A stretch of 64,000 nt of DNA, from positions 2,833,001 through 2,897,000 of the forward strand of contig JADLSH010000273.1 in assembly GCA_016169945.1 (NCBI GenBank), given 5' to 3'. Every line of letters starts with the position of its first letter. Within the stretch, counting starts at the first letter, position 1. This document shows, in pieces, positions 9,300 to 20,599 of the stretch. The position numbers and the translations under genes are program-made. The notes under the pieces were generated by a model, which was not told the origin of the DNA, did no database searches, and saw only the letters and a program-made list of their open reading frames with translations. This stretch comes from Trachythela sp. YZ-2020. Taxonomy: Eukaryota > Cnidaria > Anthozoa > Malacalcyonacea > Clavulariidae.

Positions 9300-10000
9300 T
9301 CTCAGCTCTATTAGCTCATTTAGTACCTCAGCCTCAGGTCACCTTTGAACATTTTGGTTGGGGTCTTGCGTTTCTTCATCGTCTGGTAAATATAAATATA
9401 ATTTTGTTTTCCTTATTTAAACTATAAGGCTCGCTCGACAAATTTATGTCCATGACATACACCACTGATTTATAAGGCCGTATAAGGCATATTTTCAGTC
9501 CTTAATGAAACAGAATATATTTACAAGTAAAAGTAGAATTTAATATCTGTTCGCAGGTTTTTTACCTCTATCAGGTCTATGACCGCGCTGTTATTCGCTA
9601 TGAAAAAGACAGTTCTGGTCCACGCTATGACAAACAATTACATAAAATTAAAAAACAAGTTTCTGTTATAATGCTTAGATGTTTGAAGCCCAGAAACCTC
9701 TTTCGGGAGCTCTTGCCATTTTGCAGTATCTTTTTGAAAAAACTCGTCGATATTTAAAAAACCTTGGGGAAAATCACAAAAGCTTTTATATTGAAAGTGA
9801 ATTTCACTTTGTTATATTTTTGGAAAATTTTAACCAATGAGAGCCAAGTATTTTTGCAAGTCAACCAATCAAAATCTTGAATGCGTGAGAATGCGAGGCG
9901 GGAAAACTTTTGTAAAAGCAGGAACAAATGATGGGGAAATTTGACACAATATGAGCTCAATAAAAAAGAATTAAGTAAAGGTCGAGGTCTTATTTAGAAA
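9300..10000. other. Intergenic stretch, nothing recognised
   Basis: AT-rich sequence after the transposon's right target duplication. Short ORFs here show no family motifs and I see no repeat structure. Confidence 0.5.
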
Positions 10001-10215
10001 ATGAAAAAAAGAGCGTGTCGTTATCGCTGCGATCTGTGTCAGGTGAATTTTGAAGCATGGGATAGATTTTCGATTTATTCAACGTCGAGAAGTCATCTCA
10101 TGCAGGAGCTGCAGAAAACACAACGTCAACGGGATGTTCAACTGGTTTCAGATGAGACAGACAACGTCGTGCTTTGTGACGATGAATTACAGTACGGGTT
10201 ATTGCGACCTGTCCC
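10001..10215 (+). pseudogene. Zinc-finger-like first exon of a transposase-like gene
   Basis: From the ATG at 10001 the protein has RYRCDLCQVNFEAW then a His-containing RSHLMQELQ, resembling the single N-terminal C2H2-like finger of the transposase family whose later exons lie at 14.8-19.4 kb on the same strand. From about 10215 the frame runs into a PLE 3' end (GTGAAACTCGGAGTAGAGAC, then TTGAACACTTT at 10312). It may be the detached 5' exon of that gene, separated by PLE, MITE and hairpin insertions; this link is inferred. Confidence 0.4.
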
Positions 10216-10390
10216 GGCCTTTAGGCAGGAATTGCGTGAAACTCGGAGTAGAGACAAAGAAACATTTTAAGTAAAATCAATAATTACATTCGCTCTATTG
10301 AATTTTAAGTATTGAACACTTTCTTTACTATACGTTGCAAAAGCTTGTTATTTATATATATATATATAACAAAGATCTGCTGTATAAATA

Positions 10391-11900
10391 TATAACGAAG
10401 ATCTGCTCGACAAAGCAATTTTTTGGGCAAAATCTCTTGTTGATATACCTGAGGAACACGTTTCAGTTATCAAGCATGCACGAAAGTCTTTACTATTTAA
10501 TGCAAATAAACCGTGGGTGAAAAGAAACAACAACTCAATGTTTGACGTTACCATGGGAAGCTACGACGGAGCAGAAGTGTGTGAACTTGTTGGTTTATTT
10601 GCATTAAATACACTCACTAAGAAATTTGGCAAAGAAAATATTGGTTTGTACCGTGATGATGGTTTGGCGCTAATAAAAGACACAAGCGGTAGGTTGGCAG
10701 ATAAAGCAAGAAAAGATCTCTGTGCCCTATTTCTTCAATTCGGTTTAAAGATCACGGGCGAAGTTAATCATCAAATTGTGAAATTCCTCGATATCACTTT
10801 GAATCTGCGAGACGAGAGTTATATACCATATAGGAAACCAAACAACGACCCATTATACATTGATAACCGCTCAAACCACCCCCCGTGTTTTGCTAAACAA
10901 CTACCGACATCGATTAACCGAAGAATTTCGTCATTATCATCTAGTAAAGTAGCTTTCGACTCTGTGGCAAGTATCTAGAAACTGCTCTCCACCATAGTAA
11001 TTACAACAGCAAGCTTGAGTATTCTCCTGACAACCCTCCCACCCAGACCAACAATAAACGAAAACGACAAAGGAACATATTCAGGTTTAACCCACCATTT
11101 AGTAAAAATGTCCGTTCAAACATTGCCCGGGACTTTCTACGACTAGTTGATAAACATTTCCCGAAAACAGATCCCCGCTACATAATATCTTTAACCGCAA
11201 CACCATCAAAGTCTCGTACAGCTGCATGGAAAATGTAAAAAGTGCCATTTCTCGACACAACAAGCGCGTGCTGACCAAAGTCCAGTCTCCCGAGAGCTCA
11301 AGTGAAACCTGTAATTGTAGAGTCCCCGGCGAATGCCCACTCGATCGGAGATGTCAGACCAAGAGTATTGTTTACAAGGCTGAGATAAGAACTAAGGATA
11401 ATAACGATATATAAGAGTATATCGGGATGACGGCGAATAAGTTCAAAGAGAGGTATGGGAACCACAATAAATCGTTCAACGACCCGCGGTATGAGAATGA
11501 AACGGAACTTTCCAAGTATGTGTGGAAAATGAAGCGTGTAGATAAAGAGTATAAAATTAAATGGACTATCGTGACGCGCGCTCCATCGTATTCCGCTGGT
11601 GGAAAAAATTGCAACCTTTGAACTGAAGAGAAGCTTTGTCTACTAAAAGCTGAAAAGAACAAAACTTTAAATGGAAGATCGGAACTTTTTGCGAAATGCC
11701 GGCACGCAATAAAGTTCAGCGCTGCAAAATGGAAAACCGCACGCGCATCAGCGAACCGTTAAATGAGTAGCGTGTGCAAGCACGAAATTGAACTATTAAG
11801 AACAGTTGCCTGATGATTGCATAACTGCATGAAACTTAAAGTAGCAACAAAAACGCTTTGCTCTATAGACAAATGATTTTGTGTTGAGCACTCTTATCTA
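10391..11900 (+). pseudogene. Penelope-like element copy 2, decayed
   Basis: Abuts a TA tract on the left. In-frame from about 10391: DKAIFWAKSLVDIPEEHVSV, then FDVTMGSYDGAEVCELVGL, RT motif GLYRDDG (near 10650) and PYRKPNNDPLYI. A stop at 10976 follows a frameshift; the rest continues in other frames: VKSAISRHNKRVL, CNCRVPGECPL (11310-11345), a stop inside the endonuclease start (after DNNDI, 11414), then MTANKFKERY and ELSKYVWKMK. The 3' end holds a hammerhead (11805-11848) and TTGAGCACTCT (11884). Same family as the copy at 2-1384, clearly diverged. Confidence 0.85.
11805..11848 (+). ncRNA. Hammerhead ribozyme, PLE copy 2
   Basis: Stem I GTTGC (11805-11809) pairs with GCAAC (11844-11848). 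Core CTGATGA (11810-11816), stem II TGCA/TGCA with loop TAAC (11818-11829), core GAAA (11831-11834), stem III CT/AG with loop TAA (11835-11841), then TA with cleavage after 11843. As in the 1333 copy, the core-proximal stem-II position is U-U. Stem I differs at several positions from the other copies yet stays fully paired. Confidence 0.82.
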
Positions 11901-11929
11901 CTACAATCACAACACATATATTGTATATA

Positions 11930-13328
11930 CCCGTAAATGCTCGTTTTAGCGCCGCTCCCGGTTAAGCGCCGCACGTAGGATGAAAATAATTTAATAAGCG
12001 CCGCACCCGATTAAGCGCCGCACCTGTCTATCTATAGTGCGGCGCTTAATCGGGGTAATAAAGAGTTTAGGCTTGACGTTTACCGCAATCGGCTAGCGCG
12101 GCGTTAACTTGATAGGATACACAAATAATCCTATCGCACTAAATAAGCCGTTTCAGTTTTGTTGTTTGACGTTAGTAGAGGCGTTCATGCAAACATCGTC
12201 ATCATGCAGAAGTTTTCAGAGTTTGAAAAACAGTCTTAGTCATACTGTTTGCTATACCGTGCTATTGACTAGCAATGAAAGGGTCCCAACTACAAACGAA
12301 TATTTGAATAGTCTTTAATACATAACAGTTTTTGTTAATTTGTTAGGTTTTTAGGCAATAAAAATTTTTGGGGTGAACCTTTACCATTGACGAACAGTTA
12401 AAGTGGAAGGAACATAACGATGCACAATGCAAGAAAATTTCACATTCAATTGCTCTCTTGAGAAGAGCAAAGCAATTTGTAAGTCAAGATACACTTCTAA
12501 ACATGTTTAATGCACTTGTTCTACCTCATTTCACATACTGTTCGAATTTATGGAATGATGGTAGTTGTGCACATATCGAAAAACTATATAAATTGCAAAA
12601 GCGAGCCGCTCGAGTGATAACGGGTTCAAATTATGAAATAAGATCAACCGAGATATTTTAAAAATTAGGATGGGAAAGGATTGAAATTATTCTTAAAAAA
12701 CGTGAACACATTATGACATTCAAGGCATTACGGGGTGAAACGCCTGACTACTTGTCAGACTTGTTTGTCGCCAGTCATAATGACACGTATCAATTAAGAA
12801 GTAATGACCGAAAACTTTATTTGAAAAAGCAAACACAAACTTTTTGAAAAATAGCTTTTCATACCGCGGAGCTGTATCCTGGAATAGCCTTCCAGCTGAA
12901 ATTGTCGATGTATACGATCAACTTTCCTTGTCTTCTTTTAAGACTTTAATAAACCATCACTACAAGGACTTGGAGGGAAACACATCGACAACTTAATCAA
13001 ATTATTTTTTGTGATAAAATTGTTGTAAATAGTTGAAATATTGTATATAGTTAGAAGCCAATAGTGACTTTAATATAGTAAGTGTTTGTATTCTAATCAA
13101 TGTATGTATTGATAAACGGCCCCTTGAAAATCAGTTTTTGATTTACCGCTGAAGGGCTACCGTTTCCAAATAATTTTAAATAAATAAATAAATAAATAAA
13201 AAATTATTTAATAAGCGCCGCTTCCGGTTAAGCGCCGCTCCCGATTAAGCGCCGCTCCCGATTAAGCGCCGCACTCAGGATCAGAAAAAATAATAAGCGC
13301 CGCGGCGCTAAAACGAGCATTTACGGTA
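11930..13328. mobile_element. CGTAAATGCTCG-ended MITE with GCGCC tandem repeats
   Basis: Inverted ends read CCGTAAATGCTCGTTTTAGC at 11931 and its complement ending near 13327. Subterminal arrays of about 16 bp (TAAGCGCCGCTCCCGAT variants) lie at both sides (11947-12055 and 13215-13310) in the same orientation. A non-LTR fragment sits within. No coding capacity of its own. Confidence 0.75.
12380..13200 (+). mobile_element. Non-LTR retrotransposon tail with (AAAT)n
   Basis: Encodes the C-terminal region only: TIDEQLKWKEH, LPHFTYCSNLWN, LQKRAARVI, GETPDYLSDLF, then frameshifted SWNSLP-type residues. Stops at 12658 and 12845. The 3' end is an AAAT microsatellite (13178-13200), a usual tail of CR1/L2-like elements. 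Confidence 0.78.
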
Positions 13329-13367
13329 TATATATATAATTTTTCGTTGTCCGTAGCACATAATATA

Positions 13368-13387
<20 letters not shown>

Positions 13388-13401
<14 letters not shown>

Positions 13402-13549
13402 AAATCTGCAGACATGCATGTTTCGCCGTTCAACGGCTCGTCAGTGCAGCTTGTAACGCAGTCTAGATGCGAGTGACTTCGTATTTATACACCATACTCT
13501 TGCCCTCACCAAGCGCATGTGGTACAATACTCAGACACATGCGCATCCA

Positions 13550-13552
<3 letters not shown>
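13388..13552 (-). mobile_element. Inverted truncated retrozyme unit in a TA tract
   Basis: Reverse complement matches 2103-2266 of the retrozyme-like repeat. It is bounded on both sides by long TA tracts (13367-13398 and 13553-13580) and loses the first 50 bases of the unit. The ribozyme is retained. Confidence 0.85.
13401..13453 (-). ncRNA. Hammerhead ribozyme, inverted retrozyme copy
   Basis: On the minus strand the core CTGACGA, stem II GCCG/CGGC, GAAA, palindromic stem III and stem I CTGCA/TGCAG are all identical to the ribozyme at 2212-2264. Confidence 0.9.
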
Positions 13553-13587
<35 letters not shown>

Positions 13588-13810
13588 GCACTGCAGTTTT
13601 GTACTGTTTGACACTGTATGTTACCATACATCACTCTTATTGTTATGGGTCATTCACAATAAAACTGAAAAACTGACCAAGATGCAGTACTTGCACGACA
13701 AAGGAAATAGCTGTTATTGTGTCTGTCCAGGTGTAGTAATAACCAAGTCAGCATCGAGTATCCGAAACAAGATAAACATTAACCCACATCAAATTAAACA
13801 CAAATATTTA

Positions 13811-13917
13811 ACAATTAGTCGCCGAAGGCGAGGTGATATTACAAGCCTATAGTCACTGAGCCGAAGGCGAAGTGACTATAGGCTTGTAATCACCGAGGCT
13901 GAGGCGACTAATTGTTT
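13811..13917. repeat. Near-perfect hairpin MITE (106 bp)
   Basis: Arms begin AACAATTAGTCGCC and end with the complement; the inner arms contain AAGCCTATAGTCACT and its complement around GAGCCGAAGGCGAAG. Two more hairpins follow: 14521-14565 (GCTACTCGCTATCTA / complement) and 14679-14742 (GATTTCTATGAGATGATAGT / near complement). Their purpose is unknown; such short palindromes are typical of MITE debris. Confidence 0.75.
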
Positions 13918-14869
13918 TAGTAGAAATTTCAAGGAGAAAAACAAACACAGAAAGTTATGAGGTCAGTTGAAAAGGCTATAGGACAAAATTCAGCGCTTTT
14001 CTCAGCGGCCAGTTATTAAAAACATGCCGGCAAAAGACGAGTGTCAAAAACATATCGAAGCGAAACAAACAATTTCGTGAGAAAAATACTTTGGAAGGGC
14101 TCAAATACAAAGTAAAATGGTTTTTAAAATATATCACAGCTAGGTTTTTGCTGAATATAACGATATAAATGAGGATAAAACGAATAATTTTCAAAATAAA
14201 CACTTTCATGAGTGGTTGAGGCGTACGGAAAAAGTTTTATACATGATTACATGTACATTTCAACAGCGAGAAAACGCTGCCTTTCATGGAAGACAAATAG
14301 TGTATTTGTTGTCGTTTACCTTTAAAAATGTCAAAAATATATCCTCCTTGAATTTAGCGGCAGTTTTTTTCATTTAAAACTTTGAATCGGGCTAAAAAAA
14401 GATTTTTGTTTTAAATTCGGCAGCTTGCAGGAAAAGCAATAGACACCTCACAATTTCTACTAAATGTAATTAGTATAATCATACTAGATACTATCGCAAA
14501 TGCTGTAATTTGATGGGCTACGCTACTCGCTATCTAATTGTCGATAGATAGCGAGTAGCGAAACAGCCATCTCCTCGGCGCGATTTTTAACGAATTTATT
14601 TCGATAAATTATGAAAAACGTTTTGAAATACGGTTTTCGTGCTGGTTTCTACTAAAACAGTTAGGTTATTCGCTCTCGATTTCTATGAGATGATAGTTGA
14701 TTCGGGCTTCGCCCTCATCAACTATCACCTCATAGAAATCTTGAGCTCATAATCTAATTCTTAAATAGACAAACTGTTGAAGTGTCTGAACAGCTAACAA
14801 CTAAATTGCGGAAAGGGTAGGTTAATTTTACAGTTTTTCACTTTCTTATCATTGTTTTCATAGGAAGCA

Positions 14870-17800
14870 AGATAATTCCTTGAGCCCCATATCGACAAGG
14901 TTCCGACTGGAGGAAATATACCAACTATTACGGTTCCTTTGCTTATCTTCAGCGATGAAACAAATGGAAATACAACCAAAAAGCGGAATCGCCTAGAAAG
15001 ATTTTCCATGATTTTCGCAGGTCTTCCGAGGAAAGAGTTCAGGAAAGTTGAAAACATCGACTTTTTGGCTACATCGAATATAGTGCCGTCTGTTCCGATT
15101 GGGAAATCTCATCGGCAGTGACCTACAAGGTAAATGTAATTTAAATTTTCGGAAAAAATTAAGCATGTGATTAATTAGTGCAAATTGTATGCGCATTAAG
15201 TATGTGGTCGTACTGACTACTTTTAAAATGTGTGTTATTAGCATCCCAATGGTTTCAAAATTGAGATGATCACTAAACCTATTGCACCCGTAAAACGGCT
15301 CATCACAATGAAGACGATCTTTCGTCTGCTCTGCGTAGTCAAACACATCAGAACCAGTCTTGTAATACAGAAAATATAGTACACTATTTAATACACTGTA
15401 AGCATACGGTAACTTCAGGCAGAATATTTATTGTGATAATTGTTCTCATTTCAGAACTTGAAGATGGTAAAATGATATACGACGCGCATTTTGACAGTGA
15501 AATCCTTGTCAAGGTCCCGGTAACGTGCATCTGAATTTGAAAACCACTTGGGTAGCTGTGCCAACAAATTTTTTAGAAAGTGCAATGTAAGCATATGCAT
15601 TCAGTGTTAGATTCTTTCGTTACATTTTTAGGGCTGAAATAATGACAATATTTATTTAGGCAACACATGACAATTGTAAAGAAATACAAGAAATTCGAAC
15701 AGATGAATACGTGCAGCAATTGGACAGCCCATTGAAGTGGTGAAATCCGCTAAACTCCTTGGCTTAATTCTCGAAGACGACCTAAAGTGGAATGACCACG
15801 TGGCTTACATTGTGAAAAAATCCGCAAAACGCCTTTACATGCTTAGACTCCTCAAGCGAGCTCGTTGTGACACTAAAACATTGATATCAGTGTATTTCTC
15901 ATGTGTAAGACCCATATTGGAGTATTGCGCCCAAGTTTGGCATTTTAACATACCTGAATACCTATCCAAAGAAATAGAAAGGATCCAGTCAAGAGCGTTG
16001 AAAATAATTAACCCATCTTCATCATACAAAGAATCCTTGTCAGATCTCAATATTCCAACATTGTACTCTAGGCGCGAACTGTTATGTTCAAAATTTTTTA
16101 GAAAAAAGGTTCTTCCGCAAACTAGTCCCCTTTCCGAACTAGTTGAACCAGCCGATCATCCAAGCTACAATCTACGCACATCGAATAAACTCGTTCCAAT
16201 TAACTGTCGGACAAATCGCTTCAAAAATTCGTACATTCCCTCGTCTGTAACGATTTATAATAAACATTGAGTAACTATAAATTTTATACTTTTTTATTTG
16301 TAAATAATGTTAATATCATACTAGAAGTTCTAAACTCTTCCTATATTATAGTAAATACGTTTTTGTAAATATACAATATTTTTCTAATTAACCAACCCTG
16401 TAAATGATAGATGTATTTCAACCTGTATGGTTGCAAAGTCTATATTTTTCTAATAAATTCAAATTCAAAAAAAGGTTCAAGAAATACAAGATTGCCCATA
16501 AATGAATTTTTGTAAATTTTAAGGCCACACGGACTGAATAAAAGGGACTGCATATGGAATAACAGAAAAGGGAGGTGCATTTGACACTCTAATGTGTTTT
16601 CGTGGAAAGAAGTAAGTAACATCCTAATGGCCAGCAGAGAACGAGCTAGCTTCCTTGACAAATTTTCATTTTTAGTTTAGTTTCTCGTCTGCACATTTAG
16701 TGAAGGTTTTTTGGGAGAATTATATGATTATAAATATCGGTTGTTATAACCGAACTTTTAGTTTGTCTCGGTGTACATGCTGTTAAGCGAAAACTTGTCA
16801 AGTGAAAACATTATCGTCTTTACGGGCTTTACAGGAATGCTGATTCGATTGATTGTATAAAAACTATAGTACAGTATATGGTATAGTAGCTACTGTACAC
16901 AGTGCCCTATATTCTTTGTTCCTCAATAGAAAAACTTGGATCAACTTTACAGTAAGTTTGCTAACTTTCCTGATAGATGAAGAAATTGTTCCTGTGTCAG
17001 AAATTCTTCATATGACGCGGATGAAATAGCCTCTTTAAAACTTAGTTATGCATTTCTATTGATCAATCTTTTCCATTTTACAGCAAAACACCAATTGAAA
17101 TACTGCACACTATACTTCTTGGACCTGTGAAGTATTTGCTGAATACAACGATAAAATCTCTAAATCAGCAAAAGAGAGATGAGCTGTATGCAAAGATATC
17201 CTCGTTTGATATGTGTGCATTCCCTGCGAAGATAAGAGGGAATATTACCAGGAACTACGGTTCATACGTGGGAAGATATTTAAAGCTGTGGATGCAACTA
17301 GCAGTATTTATCCTTAAAGATATTATTCCAGACGATCATCTTTTGGTTTGGGAGTTGTTAAGCGAGGTAAACCACCCTTGCCTATAGTCACGACATTGCA
17401 TGTACAAATCTATATAAATATAAAAAAATATGTAGATGATGTGAGCAGTCAAAATCTCTATTTGTCTTTTCTTAGATATTCCCCTTTGCATACGCCATTG
17501 GGTTTGACAAAAGGAATCAAGAAGCTGCGAAGCAGATGTTAACGACCTTTGTCAACGCTGTAATTGCAACTCACCCTGGCCTTTTAAAGAAGCCAAAATT
17601 ACATTATTTTATTGCTGCATCTGGTGGATGACATTGCAAATCTGGGACCAAGTAATAGATTCTGCACAGAAAGGTATGCTACATGTAAAAAGAAGAGACT
17701 ATTTTTTATTGATTTTTACTGTAAATCACTGCAACCAAGACTTAATTGTGAAACTTTCACTTTCATGTTTCGGTGCCCAATGCTTCGTCAATGAAGCTTG

Positions 17801-19376
17801 GTATGTCTACAGTAAATATGAGGTTTATCTATATAAACGTGTTTTGGTTCACAAAACACGAGAGTGCTTGATATTTATATAGATAAAGTATCCACTATGT
17901 TCAGCCTAATTCACACAATAAGCAATCATGAAGAGCCACACTTATTGTGTGAAACAGGCTACACACAATCACTAGTCTCAGAAGAGATGATATCACATCA
18001 TAACAGAAATCCATCTTCTAAATAAATATAAATTTGAACAGGTAATGATTAATTCATTTTGAATTATTTCTAGATTTGAAGCATTCAAGTCAATAATTAG
18101 AGGCCAAAATATACATAGCAACCGGCATGCATCAAGCTTGGACTTCTGCACAAAAATAGCAAAGATGGAAAAGCTCCGTTTTGTGCTGAGTGGAGGAAAA
18201 TGGGGGGATCATCACAGGTAACTGATGTTAATGTTCTAAATATGTTTGTAGAATCCATTACAGTACAGCTAGTATATTTTGAATATTATATAAATATATA
18301 CAATAAATGTATATGAAAGTTTTACCAGGTTGGTGTAAGTACTAATACACACTAATTTTTACCTCTCTTAACAGCTTGCAGGCATCAGAAATGATCTTAA
18401 AGTTGGCAGAAGATCCAAAGGTACAGCATTTTCTGAACAACACAGCGATGAAAGATAGCATGGAAGACAAAGCCATATATATCAGTCTGGTTGTCTAAGA
18501 AAAGTAAGCAACTTAATTTGACAAGAAATATTGTGGGCATGACATAAAATAGAGAAACATTCTTCTACTGTATTTATCTTTTCGGTTTTGGTTATGCAAA
18601 AAATCCGTAATTTTTTAAAATTACAAAAAGAGAACTGAATATTTGTCAACATCATTTCAGGGATGTGACCAAAAAAGCAAACTTCAAACCCAAGCTGTAA
18701 ATCAGTGCTTGCCCAATGAATTAATTGAAGAAGCAGGAATCTCTGAAGAAGAAAAGTGCACCATGTACAAAGCAGTTGTGAGTGAAAACAAAACCCTCAT
18801 TAATTCAGATACACCAATGGTATATGTGGACGACCAACAGAAGTTTAGCTCTAATATATATAATTGTCTATCCATAAGCCAGGCTATTAATATTAAGTAT
18901 CAACCACAGTCATTATCCTGTAAATTTATCAGTTAGACTGGCAGTAATAATACTCATGCAACTGGAGGCCTGTATTAGTATTATTTCAGCTTTTACTTTT
19001 AGTTGTGCCTGACAGCTTACATTCCCTCTTACAGTATGGTCCTATACCTGTAATTTATATTGTTCGTTATGTTTTATTTCAGCATCATCTTGGTATCTTC
19101 AAAAAGGGACTGAAGATAGAAAATTCAAATGATACCGCAGCAGTGGAAATTGAGAAGGTGGAATTCTGTTTGGATGGTCATGAAGAGTCGATCCTGGGAA
19201 GTTTCCAGTGTCCTAAAGTGAGAAGAACAGGTGAATTGTCTCTAATCCCTCCAGATCATGTTATTGATCAAATTTGTCTTGTCCATAACTGTACCGACAC
19301 ACGTTGTACTTTTACCGAGTCTGAAACAACAACTATGGTAGAAAGAGAGACAATGACAAAAGTGAAGTTCACATAA
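14870..19376 (+). pseudogene. Multi-exon transposase-like gene (fungal Plavaka/KDZ-type resemblance)
   Basis: Exon-like pieces with splice sites: 14900-15119 (FSDETNGNTTKKRNR, MIFAGLPRKEF); 15453-15600 (ELEDGKMIYDAHF, then NHLGSCANKFFRKC in a shifted frame); 17084-17366 (TPIEILHTILLGPVKYL, YVGRYLKLWMQ); 17476-17673 (FPFAYAIGFD, LHLVDDIANLGPSNRFCTER); 18074-18217 (FEAFKSIIRGQNIHSNRHA); 18375-18503; 18661-18850; final exon 19083-19376 ending ICLVHNCTDTRCTFTESE. The motif order resembles large transposase-like proteins I know from basidiomycete Plavaka/KDZ elements and animal homologues. A frameshift near 17610, a stop in the 18375 exon and a non-LTR insertion at 15692 show decay. A second copy of its 3' end lies at 2705/4047. 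The superfamily name is tentative. Confidence 0.6.
15692..16478 (+). mobile_element. CR1/L2-like non-LTR tail with 13-bp TSD
   Basis: Encodes VKSAKLLGLILEDDLKW, SCVRPILEYCAQVWH and IERIQSRALKII, the RT C-terminal region, ending at 16270. The 3' end is AAATTCAAATTCAAAAAAAG. The sequence AAGAAATACAAGA flanks it at 15679-15691 and 16479-16491, a 13-bp target duplication, which fixes both boundaries. Intact frame, so relatively recent. Confidence 0.88.
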
Positions 19377-19439
19377 TTATGTTCATGACCTAAATCATAG
19401 TTACTACCTGGTCAACAAATTCTACCTTGGCGATTCACT

Positions 19440-20380
19440 TAGAAACTTTAATATTGCATGAAAATGAACATCATTAGTTATTAATTATTAGAACAAAACC
19501 ACTATTAGTTACTATTAATTACTAAATATTAGTTTCTCATCTTTCATACAGGCTTGTGATTAAGTCCCTATCATCATGCAGTCATTACCCGCCTGAGAGC
19601 AAACCCATTTTACCAATTTGTTTCCAAAAGGGTATTTGACCTTTTGCATCAATTAACACCTATGGTTCACCCTCATAAATTTAGCTATTTGCATAGTTGA
19701 AGCTAGATTGAGATGGCGTATAGAAACAACAGAGCCTTTGTAGCGAAAATGACAAATCTCATACTCGTAGTCATTGTTAAACTTCCCTAATAATGACATG
19801 ATGACTGCCCATGTAACTTTGATGAAAGCCTCTAATGAGAAAGTTATATTGAACAAATAGTGGTTTTAGTATGTCATAACAATATCAAAACAATATCTTA
19901 TTAGTAAAAGTGCAATGGTTTTTAAATTGAACGCACCAGTCATTGTAAATAATGACACAAAACTGATCACAGATTAGCTAGGATTTGGATTTTGAACTTG
20001 ACAAAAGGGAATACTGGAATACAGACTTCCACCTTCCCCAAAAATTTTTTTTTTTTACATTGACTGGGGCATTATAAATTGATGATGTGGAATCTTCTCT
20101 CCAAGAAGCTCTTAATTGTGCAATGATTGTTAATTCTTTATTAAAGAACATATAATATAGAATGCACCCTTGGAGTTAATAGATAAATATGTTAATATGT
20201 GTTTTCAGCCATTTAATAATTAAACAATAGAATACTTGTTAATATATATCAAATAATCGATCATGTTGTACGTGTGACTGATACAGATTTAACATGTCAA
20301 ACATTAATTATTTATATTGCAAAAATGAAATGATTGTGAACTGTGCTTTTACCTTTATTTGATTTTGATTCTTTTCAGGG
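19440..20380. other. Non-coding stretch, nothing recognised
   Basis: AT-rich sequence downstream of the transposase-like gene; no family motif or structured repeat seen. Confidence 0.45.
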
Positions 20381-20599
20381 TAATACTCGCAACATAGTTT
20401 ATAAAATAGTTAAACTATGTTCCCATGTTGGCAACTTGCCAGCCATATTTTTCTGGCTTTTCAGCACGTTGCCACGTTGGAAAGCTACAATTAATCTTCT
20501 CCCCCCCCCTGATGGCCCTGAAATCAGACCCGAACTGAGTTGTTCTAACAAGCTGAATATATTTGTCATCATGGCTGTTTTGGCTGATTGTTAAAAAAA

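Noticed and set aside
10215..10265. Hammerhead at the 10.2-kb PLE end
   Set aside because: GTGAAACTCGGAGTAGAGAC is the 3' half of the PLE ribozyme, but CUGANGA and the stem-I partner are missing.
14939..15346. Minus-strand ORFs at 14.8-15.3 kb
   Set aside because: Shadows of the plus-strand transposase-like exon, which has the recognisable motifs.
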